Notes under the pieces: model-generated
Database searches by the model: none
What the model was told of the DNA's origin: nothing
The model's input: the letters and a program-made list of their open reading frames with translations, nothing else
Translations under genes and position numbers: made by a program
From: JAVJPJ01 sp040217295
GTDB taxonomy: Bacteria > Pseudomonadota > Alphaproteobacteria > Rhodobacterales > Rhodobacteraceae
Assembly (NCBI GenBank): GCA_964460185.1
Contig: CAYWTM010000049.1
Span: 1-22,021, forward strand
DNA: 22,021 nucleotides
Direction of reading: 5' to 3'
Shown here: one piece after another, positions 15,618 through 22,021 of the stretch
Numbering within the stretch: the first letter of the stretch is position 1
How the letters are laid out: the number at the start of each line of letters is the position of its first letter

Positions 15618-16511
15618 ATGACGATCCGCATCGGCAATGCCCCCTGTTCCTGGGGCGTCGAATTTGCAAACGATCCGCGCAATCCGGCCTGGCGCAGTGT
15701 TCTCAAGGACTGTGCGGAGGCGGGGTATACCGGTATCGAACTGGGCCCGGTGGGGTTCATGCCCGAGGATCCCGCGATCCTGTCCGAGGCGCTGGCGGAA
15801 CATGAGCTGGAACTGATCGGCGGCGTGGTGTTCCGCGCCTTCCACGACCCCGCGCAATGGGATGATGTGCTGGACGGGGCCGTGCGCACCTGCAAGGCGC
15901 TGGTGGCGCATGGGGCGCAGCATCTGGTGCTGATCGATTCCATCTCGCCCCGGCGCGCGCCCACGGCGGGCCGCGCGGATGCGGCCGAACAGATGGATGC
16001 CGGGGAATGGGCGGCGTTTCGCGACCGGATCGCCCACGTGGCGCGCATGGGGGCCGAAGACTACGGCCTGACGGTGGGCATTCATGCGCATGCGGCCGGG
16101 TTCATGGATTTCGAACCGGAACTCGAACGCCTTCTGGACCAGGTGCCTGACGATATCCTGAAAATCTGCTTCGATACCGGCCATCATTCTTATGCCGGCT
16201 TTGATCCCGTGGCTTTCATGAAGCGCCATGTGGACCGTATTTCATACATGCATTTCAAGGATATAGACCCCGTTGTAAAAGCTGACGCGATCGCCAGCGG
16301 CACCGGATTCTATGACGCCTGCGGTCAGGGTATCTTTTGCAACCTTGGCCAGGGCGACGTGGATTTTCCCGCCGTGCGGCAGATCTTGCTGGATGCCGGT
16401 TTTCAAGGCTGGTGTACCGTCGAACAGGATTGCGATCCGACGCTTGACGTATCACCCATTGATGATGCGCGGGCAAACCGAGAATACCTTGAATCCATTG
16501 GCTTTAACTGA
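15618..16511 (+). CDS. iolE: Sugar isomerase/epimerase-type TIM barrel, probable inosose dehydratase (IolE-like)
   Basis: A 297-residue xylose-isomerase-like TIM barrel. It begins IRIGNAPCSWGVEF and carries IolE-type motifs in order: GIHAHAAGFMDF, ICFDTGHHSYAG (metal-site D and H), YMHFKDI, GIFCNLGQGDVDF and GWCTVEQDCDP. The last two are close to the ends of known 2-keto-myo-inositol dehydratases. It is the only candidate in the window for this step, which must occur between IolG and IolD. An inosose isomerase (IolI-type) role is the main alternative. Start ATG 15618 follows GAAAGGGA; an earlier in-frame ATG at 15579 overlaps the upstream gene. Confidence 0.75.
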   Translation: MTIRIGNAPCSWGVEFANDPRNPAWRSVLKDCAEAGYTGIELGPVGFMPEDPAILSEALAEHELELIGGVVFRAFHDPAQWDDVLDGAVRTCKALVAHGAQHLVLIDSISPRRAPTAGRADAAEQMDAGEWAAFRDRIAHVARMGAEDYGLTVGIHAHAAGFMDFEPELERLLDQVPDDILKICFDTGHHSYAGFDPVAFMKRHVDRISYMHFKDIDPVVKADAIASGTGFYDACGQGIFCNLGQGDVDFPAVRQILLDAGFQGWCTVEQDCDPTLDVSPIDDARANREYLESIGFN

Positions 16512-16523
16512 GGAATCCGTCAC

Positions 16524-17681
16524 ATGGCAAAGCTGAAATGGGGCATGATCGGCGGCGGCGAAGGCAGCCAGATCGGGCCGGCACACCGTCTGGGCGCGGG
16601 TCTGGACGGGGCGTTTGATTTCGTGGCCGGCGCGCTGGATCACCGTCCCGATGCCGGGCGCGACTATGGTCAGCGGCTGGGTCTCGCCGCAGACCGGGCC
16701 TATGGTGACTGGCGCGAGATGCTGGCAGGCGAACGTGGCCGCGATGACAGGGTGGACCTGGTCACCGTGGCCACCCCCAACGCCACCCATTTCGAGATCA
16801 CCAAGGCCTTTCTCGAGGCCGGGTTCCATGTCTTGTGCGAAAAGCCCATGACGATGACGGTCGAAGAGGGCCAGGAGATTGTAACCCTTTCCAGGAAAAC
16901 GGGAAAAATCTGTGCGGTGAATTACGGCTATACCGGTTATTCGCTGGTGCGGCACATGCGTGCGATGGTTGCGCGGGGCGATCTGGGCGCGATCCGGATG
17001 GTGGTGGCCGAATTCGCCCATGGTCATCACGCCGACGCCGCAGATGCCGACAACCCGCGCGTGCGTTGGCGGTACGATCCGGCGCAGGCAGGGGTTTCCG
17101 CACAATTTGCCGATTGCGGCATCCATGCCTTGCACATGGCATCTTTTGTTTTGAACCAGCAAGTTACACGTCTTTCTTCAGACATCGTGTCGTGCATTCC
17201 GTCCCGCGTGCTGGAGGATGATGCACAGGTCAACCTGCGCTTTGACGGCGGGGCCGCGGGGCGGCTCTGGACCAGTTCGATCGCCATCGGGCGCCAGCAC
17301 GGGCTGACCTTGCAGGTGTTTGGCGAAAAGGGTGGGTTGCGATGGGCGCAGGAGCAGCCCAACCAGCTCTACTGGATGCCCCTGGGGCAGCGTTTGCAGG
17401 TGATCGAACGCGGCGAGGCCGGGCTAAGCCCCGAGGCCGATCGCACAACCCGCGTGACCATCGGCCACGCCGAGGGTATGCCATTGGCTTTTGCGAATAT
17501 ATACAAGGATTTGGCAGAGGTTATTCATGCTGAAAAAGGCGGCCGCACACCTGACCCGGCCGCCGATCTCTATCCGCGTGCAGAAGACGGCTTGCGGTCG
17601 ATGGCGGCGGTGTTCGCGGTCGCCGAAAGCGGACAGGCCGATGGCCAGTGGGTCGACGCCCGGCCGCCCATGTTCCGGTAG
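16524..17681 (+). CDS. Gfo/Idh/MocA family oxidoreductase, third copy
   Basis: A 385-residue oxidoreductase with Rossmann motif GMIGGGEGSQIGPAHR (residues 7-22), CEKPMTM with the catalytic lysine, and DCGIHALHM as the active-site histidine region. The GGGEGSQIGPAHR type of N-terminus and the longer C-terminal domain differ from canonical IolG, so it belongs to another subgroup, perhaps scyllo-inositol dehydrogenase or a dehydrogenase of an inositol derivative. Start ATG follows GAGGAA that overlaps the upstream stop. Last gene of its operon, ending 19 bases before the converging LacI gene. Confidence 0.87.
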   Translation: MAKLKWGMIGGGEGSQIGPAHRLGAGLDGAFDFVAGALDHRPDAGRDYGQRLGLAADRAYGDWREMLAGERGRDDRVDLVTVATPNATHFEITKAFLEAGFHVLCEKPMTMTVEEGQEIVTLSRKTGKICAVNYGYTGYSLVRHMRAMVARGDLGAIRMVVAEFAHGHHADAADADNPRVRWRYDPAQAGVSAQFADCGIHALHMASFVLNQQVTRLSSDIVSCIPSRVLEDDAQVNLRFDGGAAGRLWTSSIAIGRQHGLTLQVFGEKGGLRWAQEQPNQLYWMPLGQRLQVIERGEAGLSPEADRTTRVTIGHAEGMPLAFANIYKDLAEVIHAEKGGRTPDPAADLYPRAEDGLRSMAAVFAVAESGQADGQWVDARPPMFR

Positions 17682-17700
17682 GGCGCGGTTCGCCCGCGCC
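17682..17700. terminator. Hairpin between convergent genes, probable terminator
   Basis: GGCGCGG (17682-17688) and CCGCGCC (17694-17700) form a perfect 7-bp stem with a TTCGC loop. It exactly fills the 19-base gap between the oxidoreductase and the converging LacI gene. T-tracts are poor on both strands. Confidence 0.5.
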
Positions 17701-18711
17701 TTAGCCGCAACCGTCCGGAATGCGGCGCAATGTGCCGCGTTCCACCACCCGGCAAGGGAAAAGCCGTGTTTCCGGGTGCCGTTTGGGGGACGCGATCGTG
17801 GCCACGGCAAGGTCGATGGACGCGGCGATGATCTCGGCTACCGGCTGTCGGATCGTGGTCAGATTGATGTTCTGCCAGCGGGCCATGTCCATGTCGTTCA
17901 GACCGATCAGCCCGACATCTTCCGGCACCGACAGGCCGGCTTCCTCGATCGCGCTCAGCGCGCCGATCGACAGCACGTCGTCGCCGCAGAAATATGCTTC
18001 ATCCGGGGTGGACATCAGCAACTTGGTCATCGCAACGCGCCCGGCATCAAAGGAATAGGCGGAGGCATAGTTGATCGACACCGCGATCTCGGGGTGGTCG
18101 CTCAATGCGCCGAAAAACCCAAGCGCGCGGTCCTGGGTCGATGTGGCGCTTTCGGGGCCGCCCAGAAAGCCCACGCGCCGATAGCCGCGCTGGATCAGCG
18201 CGTGGGCCGCCATGCGCCCGCAGGCCACGTTGTCGATGCCCACCACATGCACATCGGGCGACGTGGAATAGCGCCCGAAGGAATGCACCACCGGCATGCC
18301 CGCTTCCTTGAAGGCTTCGGCGAAACTGGGCGGCAGGGTGGAGGACGCCACGATCACTCCGTCCACCGAATACTGGCGCAGCATCTGCACCGAATTCGCC
18401 GGATCGGTTTCGTCACTGAGGTTGACCAGGAGCGGCCGCAACCCGCGGTCTTGCAAGCCACGGGTGAACAGGTCGAACACTTCCAGAAACAGGGGATTGT
18501 GAAAGTTGTTGGACACCAGCCCGATCAACTTGGTGCGGCCGGTGGTGAGGCTGGAGGCCAGTGCGTTGGGGCTGTACCCCAATTCGCTCGCGGCCCTTTC
18601 GACCTTGGCCCGCGTCTTGCCCGATACCGAGGCGCCCTCGGTAAATGTCCGCGACACCGCCGAGCGTGAGACGCCGGCCCGATTTGCCACATCCTTGAGG
18701 GTCACTGCCAT
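17701..18711 (-). CDS. LacI family repressor, probable inositol regulon regulator
   Basis: A 336-residue LacI-family protein. The helix-turn-helix TLKDVANRAGVSRSAVSRTF is at residues 4-23. The hinge region ends around residue 58 (NALASSLTTGRT), followed by a two-lobe effector-binding domain (IGLVSNNFHNPLFLEV to the C-terminus). Start ATG 18711 chosen because the HTH begins at residue 4; no strong Shine-Dalgarno is visible, suggesting low expression. The gene is divergent from the ABC transporter. An identical 16-bp palindrome in its own promoter region and in the iolD promoter region makes it the probable repressor of both and of itself, likely released by inositol or an early intermediate (inference). 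Confidence 0.92.
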   Translation of the reverse strand: MAVTLKDVANRAGVSRSAVSRTFTEGASVSGKTRAKVERAASELGYSPNALASSLTTGRTKLIGLVSNNFHNPLFLEVFDLFTRGLQDRGLRPLLVNLSDETDPANSVQMLRQYSVDGVIVASSTLPPSFAEAFKEAGMPVVHSFGRYSTSPDVHVVGIDNVACGRMAAHALIQRGYRRVGFLGGPESATSTQDRALGFFGALSDHPEIAVSINYASAYSFDAGRVAMTKLLMSTPDEAYFCGDDVLSIGALSAIEEAGLSVPEDVGLIGLNDMDMARWQNINLTTIRQPVAEIIAASIDLAVATIASPKRHPETRLFPCRVVERGTLRRIPDGCG

Positions 18712-18742
18712 TTTCGGTCGCCACCAGCCTGTTGTGCCGGTC

Positions 18743-18771
18743 CTTATATACGCATTCAAAGCAAGGGTCAG
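18743..18771 (-). promoter_or_regulatory. Predicted promoter of the LacI regulator gene
   Basis: On the minus strand CTGACC (18766-18771) and TATAAG (18743-18748) are separated by 17 bases. They match the sigma-70 consensus at four and five of six positions. The palindromic operator lies about 20 bases upstream of the -35. Confidence 0.5.
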
Positions 18772-18792
18772 CCTGACCTGTGACGGCAAGAA

Positions 18793-18808
18793 TTGCAACC
18801 GGTTGCAA
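18793..18808. promoter_or_regulatory. LacI-type operator, copy 2 (transporter/regulator divergent promoter)
   Basis: TTGCAACCGGTTGCAA, identical in all 16 bases to the site at 14445-14460. The right half (TTGCAA, 18803-18808) could serve as -35 of the transporter promoter, with TACCGT 17 bases later, so binding would block the transporter promoter and lie just upstream of the regulator promoter. Confidence 0.85.
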
Positions 18809-18890
18809 AACTGTTGATTCGGGGCTACCGTGATCCCGAGGCGAATGGGGCAGACCCCGGAACCGCCTGGCCAGTGTTTGGGAGGACACA

Positions 18891-19838
18891 ATGAACTCAT
18901 TTTTCAAGACTATGACCGTCACAGTCGTCGCGGCTGCTGCACTGATGGGTGGCACGGCGGCGCAAGCCGATGGCGAGCGCTATGTGCTTGTCAGCCACGC
19001 TCCTGACAGCGACAGCTGGTGGAACACCATCAAGAACGCGCTGGCGCTGGCCGGCGATCAGATGGACGTCACCGTCGAATACCGTAACCCGCCCACCGGT
19101 GACCTTGCCGACATGGCGCGCATCATCGAACAGGCGGCCGCATCCGGCCCCGATGGCATCATCACCACCCTGGCAGATCCGGACGTTCTGTCCGGCCCGA
19201 TCCGGGCCGCGGTGGATGCCGGTATCGACGTGATCATCATGAACTCGGGCACGCCCGCACAAGCACGCGAAGTCGGCGCGCTGATGTATGTGGGTCAGCC
19301 CGAATATGATGCGGGCTTTGCCGCGGGCCTGCGTGCTGCCGGTGACGGTGTGGGCAGCTTCCTGTGCGTGAACCACTACATCTCCAGCCCCTCGTCCACC
19401 GAGCGCTGCCAGGGTTTTGCAGACGGTCTGGGCGTGGAACTGGGCAACCAGATGATCGACAGCGGGCAGGATCCGTCGGAAATCCAGAACCGGGTCATGG
19501 CCTACCTGAACGCCAACCCCGACACCGACGCGGTTCTGACGCTTGGGCCGACCTCGGCTGATCCGACCATTCTGGCGCTCGAGCAGATGGGTCTGGCCGG
19601 TGACATCTATTTCGGCACCTTCGACCTGGGTGACGATATCGTGCAGGCGATCCAGGCGGGCACCATCCAGTGGGGCATCGACCAGCAGCCGTTCCTGCAG
19701 GCCTACCTGCCGATCGTGGTCATGACCAACTACCACCGTTTCGGTGTTCTGCCGGGCAACAACATCAACTCCGGCCCCGGCTTCGTGACAGCCGACGCGC
19801 TGGAAATGGTGGAAATGTTCGCCGGCGAATATCGCTGA
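18891..19838 (+). CDS. ABC sugar/inositol transporter, periplasmic binding protein
   Basis: A 315-residue Peripla_BP_4-type substrate-binding protein (ribose/inositol class). A signal peptide of about 26 residues (basic start MNSFFK, hydrophobic core, cleavage after TAAQA) precedes the mature domain starting DGERYVLVSH. Start ATG follows GGGAGGA. First gene of the transporter operon beside the inositol regulator and its operator. Myo-inositol is the most likely ligand from context, but other polyols or fructose are possible because the ATPase is of the FrcA-like single-domain kind. A strong hairpin with T-tract follows the gene, which commonly raises binding protein over membrane parts. Confidence 0.9.
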   Translation: MNSFFKTMTVTVVAAAALMGGTAAQADGERYVLVSHAPDSDSWWNTIKNALALAGDQMDVTVEYRNPPTGDLADMARIIEQAAASGPDGIITTLADPDVLSGPIRAAVDAGIDVIIMNSGTPAQAREVGALMYVGQPEYDAGFAAGLRAAGDGVGSFLCVNHYISSPSSTERCQGFADGLGVELGNQMIDSGQDPSEIQNRVMAYLNANPDTDAVLTLGPTSADPTILALEQMGLAGDIYFGTFDLGDDIVQAIQAGTIQWGIDQQPFLQAYLPIVVMTNYHRFGVLPGNNINSGPGFVTADALEMVEMFAGEYR

Positions 19839-19851
19839 GCCATCTTTGAAG

Positions 19852-19884
19852 GGGCGGGCATCACGCAAGGTGCCCGCCCTTTTT
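19852..19884 (+). terminator. Intrinsic terminator or attenuator after the binding-protein gene
   Basis: GGGCGGGCA (19852-19860) and TGCCCGCCC (19871-19879) form a perfect 9-bp stem with a 10-base loop, followed directly by TTTTT (19880-19884). It is within an operon, so partial read-through to the permease is expected. Confidence 0.85.
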
Positions 19885-19921
19885 CCGAACAAGACGATCA
19901 CATCCAGGAGAGGGGTACGCC

Positions 19922-21055
19922 ATGTCCGATACCGGGCAGGGGGCAGCGAATGCTCCGGCAGCAGACGAACGCATCAAGGAAACGTCAGGCCTCAGAAAGG
20001 CGCTGATCCGGCCCGAACTGGGCGCAATCGTCGGAACCATCGCGGTATTCGCCTTCTTTCTTGTTTTCGCGGGCGACAGCGGCATGTTCAACGCGCAAGG
20101 CATCTTGAACTGGTCCACGGTATCCGCCCAATTCATGATCATCGCGGTGGGCGCATGCATGTTGATGATCGCGGGTGAGTTCGATCTGTCCGTCGGATCG
20201 ATGATCGGCTTTGCCGGCATGGCCATCGCGATTTTTTCGGTCACCTGGGGCTGGCCGGTCTGGATCGCGATCGTGGTGACCTTTGCCATCTGCGTCGCCA
20301 TCGGGGCCATCAATGGCTGGATCGTGGTGCGCACCGGGCTGCCAAGCTTTATCGTGACGCTGGCCTTCTTGTTCATCTTGCGCGGCTTCACCATCTATTT
20401 CCCCCAAGTCATCGAACGCCGCACCATCATCGGGGGCATCGATGACGCGGCTGTCGGCGATTGGCTGGCGCCGGTGTTCGGCGGCAAGATTGGCGGGCCG
20501 CTGTTTGTGTGGCTGGCCGACCTGGGTGTCATCGACGTGTTTTCGCGCGGCAACCGCGTGGGCGAGCCTGTTGTGGACGGCATTCCGATGCTGATCGTCT
20601 GGGCACTGGTTCTGGTATTCATCGCGCATTTCATTCTGACCCGGACGAAATTCGGCAACTGGATCTTTGCGGCAGGCGGCGACGCTCAGGCGGCGCGCTA
20701 CGTGGGTGTGCCCGTGAACCGGGTGAAGATCCTGATGTTCATGTTCACCGCCTTTTGCGCCTGCGTCTTCGCGACCTGCCAGGTGATGGAGTTCGGCTCG
20801 GCCGGCGCCGACCGGGGCCTTTTGAAGGAATTCGAGGCGATCATCGCCGTGGTGATCGGTGGCGCGCTCCTGACGGGCGGCTACGGGTCTGTCGTGGGCG
20901 CGGCGCTTGGTGCGCTGATCTTTGGCGTGGTGCAGCAGGGGCTGTTCTTTGCCGGGGTCGAATCCAGCCTGTTCCGGGTGTTCTTGGGTGTCATCTTGCT
21001 CTTCGCGGTGATCTTGAACACCTATATCCGTCGCATCATCACCGGGGAGCGTTGA
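19922..21055 (+). CDS. ABC sugar/inositol transporter, permease
   Basis: A 377-residue permease of the BPD_transp_2 (RbsC/FrcC/IatP) family. A hydrophilic N-terminus of about 33 residues is followed by eight to ten hydrophobic segments. The motifs AGEFDLSVGSMIGFAG (about residues 84-99) and GGALLTGGYGSVVGAALGAL (about 313-332) are typical of this family. A soluble loop around residues 165-215 is longer than in RbsC. Start ATG follows AGGAGAGG, and the terminator hairpin lies upstream. One base separates it from the ATPase gene. Confidence 0.92.
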   Translation: MSDTGQGAANAPAADERIKETSGLRKALIRPELGAIVGTIAVFAFFLVFAGDSGMFNAQGILNWSTVSAQFMIIAVGACMLMIAGEFDLSVGSMIGFAGMAIAIFSVTWGWPVWIAIVVTFAICVAIGAINGWIVVRTGLPSFIVTLAFLFILRGFTIYFPQVIERRTIIGGIDDAAVGDWLAPVFGGKIGGPLFVWLADLGVIDVFSRGNRVGEPVVDGIPMLIVWALVLVFIAHFILTRTKFGNWIFAAGGDAQAARYVGVPVNRVKILMFMFTAFCACVFATCQVMEFGSAGADRGLLKEFEAIIAVVIGGALLTGGYGSVVGAALGALIFGVVQQGLFFAGVESSLFRVFLGVILLFAVILNTYIRRIITGER

Positions 21056-21056
21056 G

Positions 21057-21848
21057 ATGAGCAGCTTTGATCACAATCCCATTGTCGAGATGAAGGGCAT
21101 CGAAAAACACTTCGGCCCGGTCATCGCCCTGAACGGTGTCAGCTTCGATGTCCGGCCCGGTGAATGCCATTGTCTGCTCGGCGACAACGGTGCGGGCAAG
21201 TCGACCTTCATCAAGACCATGTCGGGGGTGCACAAGCCCACACGCGGCGAGATCCTGTTCGAAGGCAGACCGATGTCCTTCGACAGCCCCCGCGACGCGA
21301 TGGAGGCGGGCATCGCCACGGTCTACCAGGACCTGGCGATGATCCCCCTGATGAGCGTGACGCGGAACTTCTGGATGGGGCGCGAGCCGACGAAATCCGT
21401 GGGTCCGATCCGGTTCATCGATTTCCAGAAGGCCAATTCCACCACCATGGAAGAAATGCGCAAGATGGGCATCAACCTGCGGTCTCCGGATCAGGCGGTG
21501 GGCACCTTGTCGGGCGGCGAACGCCAGACGGTCGCCATTGCGCGGGCCGTGCATTTCGGCGCCAAGGTGCTGATCCTCGATGAACCGACCTCCGCGCTCG
21601 GGGTGCGGCAGACCGCCAATGTCCTGTCGACCATCGACAAGGTCCGCGACAAGGGGATCGGCGTGGTCTTCATCACCCATAACGTGCGCCATGCGATGGC
21701 GGTGGGCGACCGCTTCACGGTTCTCAACCGTGGCAAGACCCTTGGCACGGCGCAGCGTGGCCAGATCACGCCGGAAGAGTTGCAGGACATGATGGCCGGT
21801 GGGCAGGAAATGGTCGCGCTCGAAGGCTCGCTGGGCGGAACCGTGTGA
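21057..21848 (+). CDS. ABC sugar/inositol transporter, ATP-binding protein
   Basis: A 263-residue protein with one complete nucleotide-binding domain: Walker A GDNGAGKST (42-50), Q-loop Q91, signature LSGGERQ (151-157), Walker B LILDEP (172-177) with catalytic E176, and switch histidine H208. Typical ribose/inositol transporters have a duplicated ATPase of about 500 residues; this single-domain form resembles FrcA of the fructose transporter FrcBCA and probably acts as a homodimer. Its stop overlaps the start of the following iolB by one base (TGATG). Confidence 0.93.
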   Translation: MSSFDHNPIVEMKGIEKHFGPVIALNGVSFDVRPGECHCLLGDNGAGKSTFIKTMSGVHKPTRGEILFEGRPMSFDSPRDAMEAGIATVYQDLAMIPLMSVTRNFWMGREPTKSVGPIRFIDFQKANSTTMEEMRKMGINLRSPDQAVGTLSGGERQTVAIARAVHFGAKVLILDEPTSALGVRQTANVLSTIDKVRDKGIGVVFITHNVRHAMAVGDRFTVLNRGKTLGTAQRGQITPEELQDMMAGGQEMVALEGSLGGTV

Positions 21849-22021
21849 TGGCCGATCTGTTGCGCCATCCCGCGGGCCGGTCGGGCAAGGTTCATGCCAT
21901 CACCCCGGCCGCGGCGGGGTGGTCCTATGTGGGGTTCGACCTGTGGCGTCTGGCCCCCGGTGACACCGTGGCCGAGGCCACTGGCGACCGCGAGGCGATC
22001 CTGGTGCTGGTCGAGGGGCGT
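21848..22021 (+). CDS. iolB: 5-deoxy-glucuronate isomerase IolB, second copy (3' partial)
   Basis: The first 58 codons of a gene that runs off the window. The encoded N-terminus MADLLRHPAG...GKVHAITP, then GWSYVGFDLWRL and EATGDREAILVLVEGR, matches canonical IolB N-termini (the LL-x-P start and the E-x-x-L-V-x-x-x-G segment) better than the copy at 10663 does. It starts on the last base of the ATPase stop, so it is cotranscribed and translationally coupled with the transporter. The catalytic histidines lie beyond the window, so integrity cannot be judged. Confidence 0.85.
   Translation, partial: MADLLRHPAGRSGKVHAITPAAAGWSYVGFDLWRLAPGDTVAEATGDREAILVLVEGR

Noticed and set aside
16327..16340. 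TTGCAACC half-site inside the iolE-like gene
   Set aside because: Only half of the LacI-type palindrome is present and it lies within coding sequence.
17491..18669. 392-codon plus-strand open frame opposite the LacI regulator
   Set aside because: It begins inside the preceding oxidoreductase gene and has no protein-family motif, while the minus strand encodes an intact LacI protein.

Overview
The window is GC-rich, has tightly packed operons with good Shine-Dalgarno sequences, and carries gene families typical of a marine or soil Alphaproteobacterium. The best guess is a member of the Rhodobacterales (Roseobacter-like). This is inferred from gene content and codon use; no rRNA or other phylogenetic marker is present. 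I see no mobile element, tRNA, rRNA or CRISPR array, and no gene-free stretch longer than 300 bases.

Region 1 (1-6240, all + strand) is a reduced-sulfur oxidation locus. It holds a Crp/Fnr-type regulator (cut by the window edge), a small DUF2892 membrane protein, a split YeeE/YedE sulfur-compound transporter (PmpA and PmpB), a metallo-beta-lactamase-fold persulfide dioxygenase, a fusion of a DUF442 sulfurtransferase domain to a type II sulfide:quinone oxidoreductase, and a SulP anion transporter. Together they suggest sulfide to persulfide oxidation on the membrane, transfer and oxygenation of the sulfane sulfur to sulfite, and anion traffic by SulP. An inverted repeat upstream of the first operon gene is a candidate site for the Crp/Fnr regulator.

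Region 2 (6265-8833) is a small module I cannot place in a pathway: a LacI-family regulator, divergent from a phytanoyl-CoA dioxygenase-family (Fe(II)/2-oxoglutarate) enzyme, followed by a 65-residue membrane protein whose ribosome binding site lies in a hairpin.

Region 3 (8830-22021) is an inositol catabolism and uptake locus. A minus-strand operon reads iolD-iolC-iolB-like-iolJ-like-iolG. Divergent from it is a plus-strand operon of a Gfo/Idh/MocA oxidoreductase, an IolE-like dehydratase and a second Gfo/Idh/MocA oxidoreductase. It is followed by a convergent LacI-family repressor gene. Divergent from that repressor is an ABC transporter (binding protein, permease, single-domain ATPase), whose last gene overlaps the start of a second iolB that runs off the window.

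The two divergent promoter regions of region 3 carry the same perfect 16-bp palindrome, TTGCAACCGGTTGCAA (14445-14460 and 18793-18808). This strongly suggests one LacI-type repressor (17701-18711) controls the whole inositol regulon, including its own gene. The methylmalonate-semialdehyde dehydrogenase (IolA) that would finish the pathway is not in the window.
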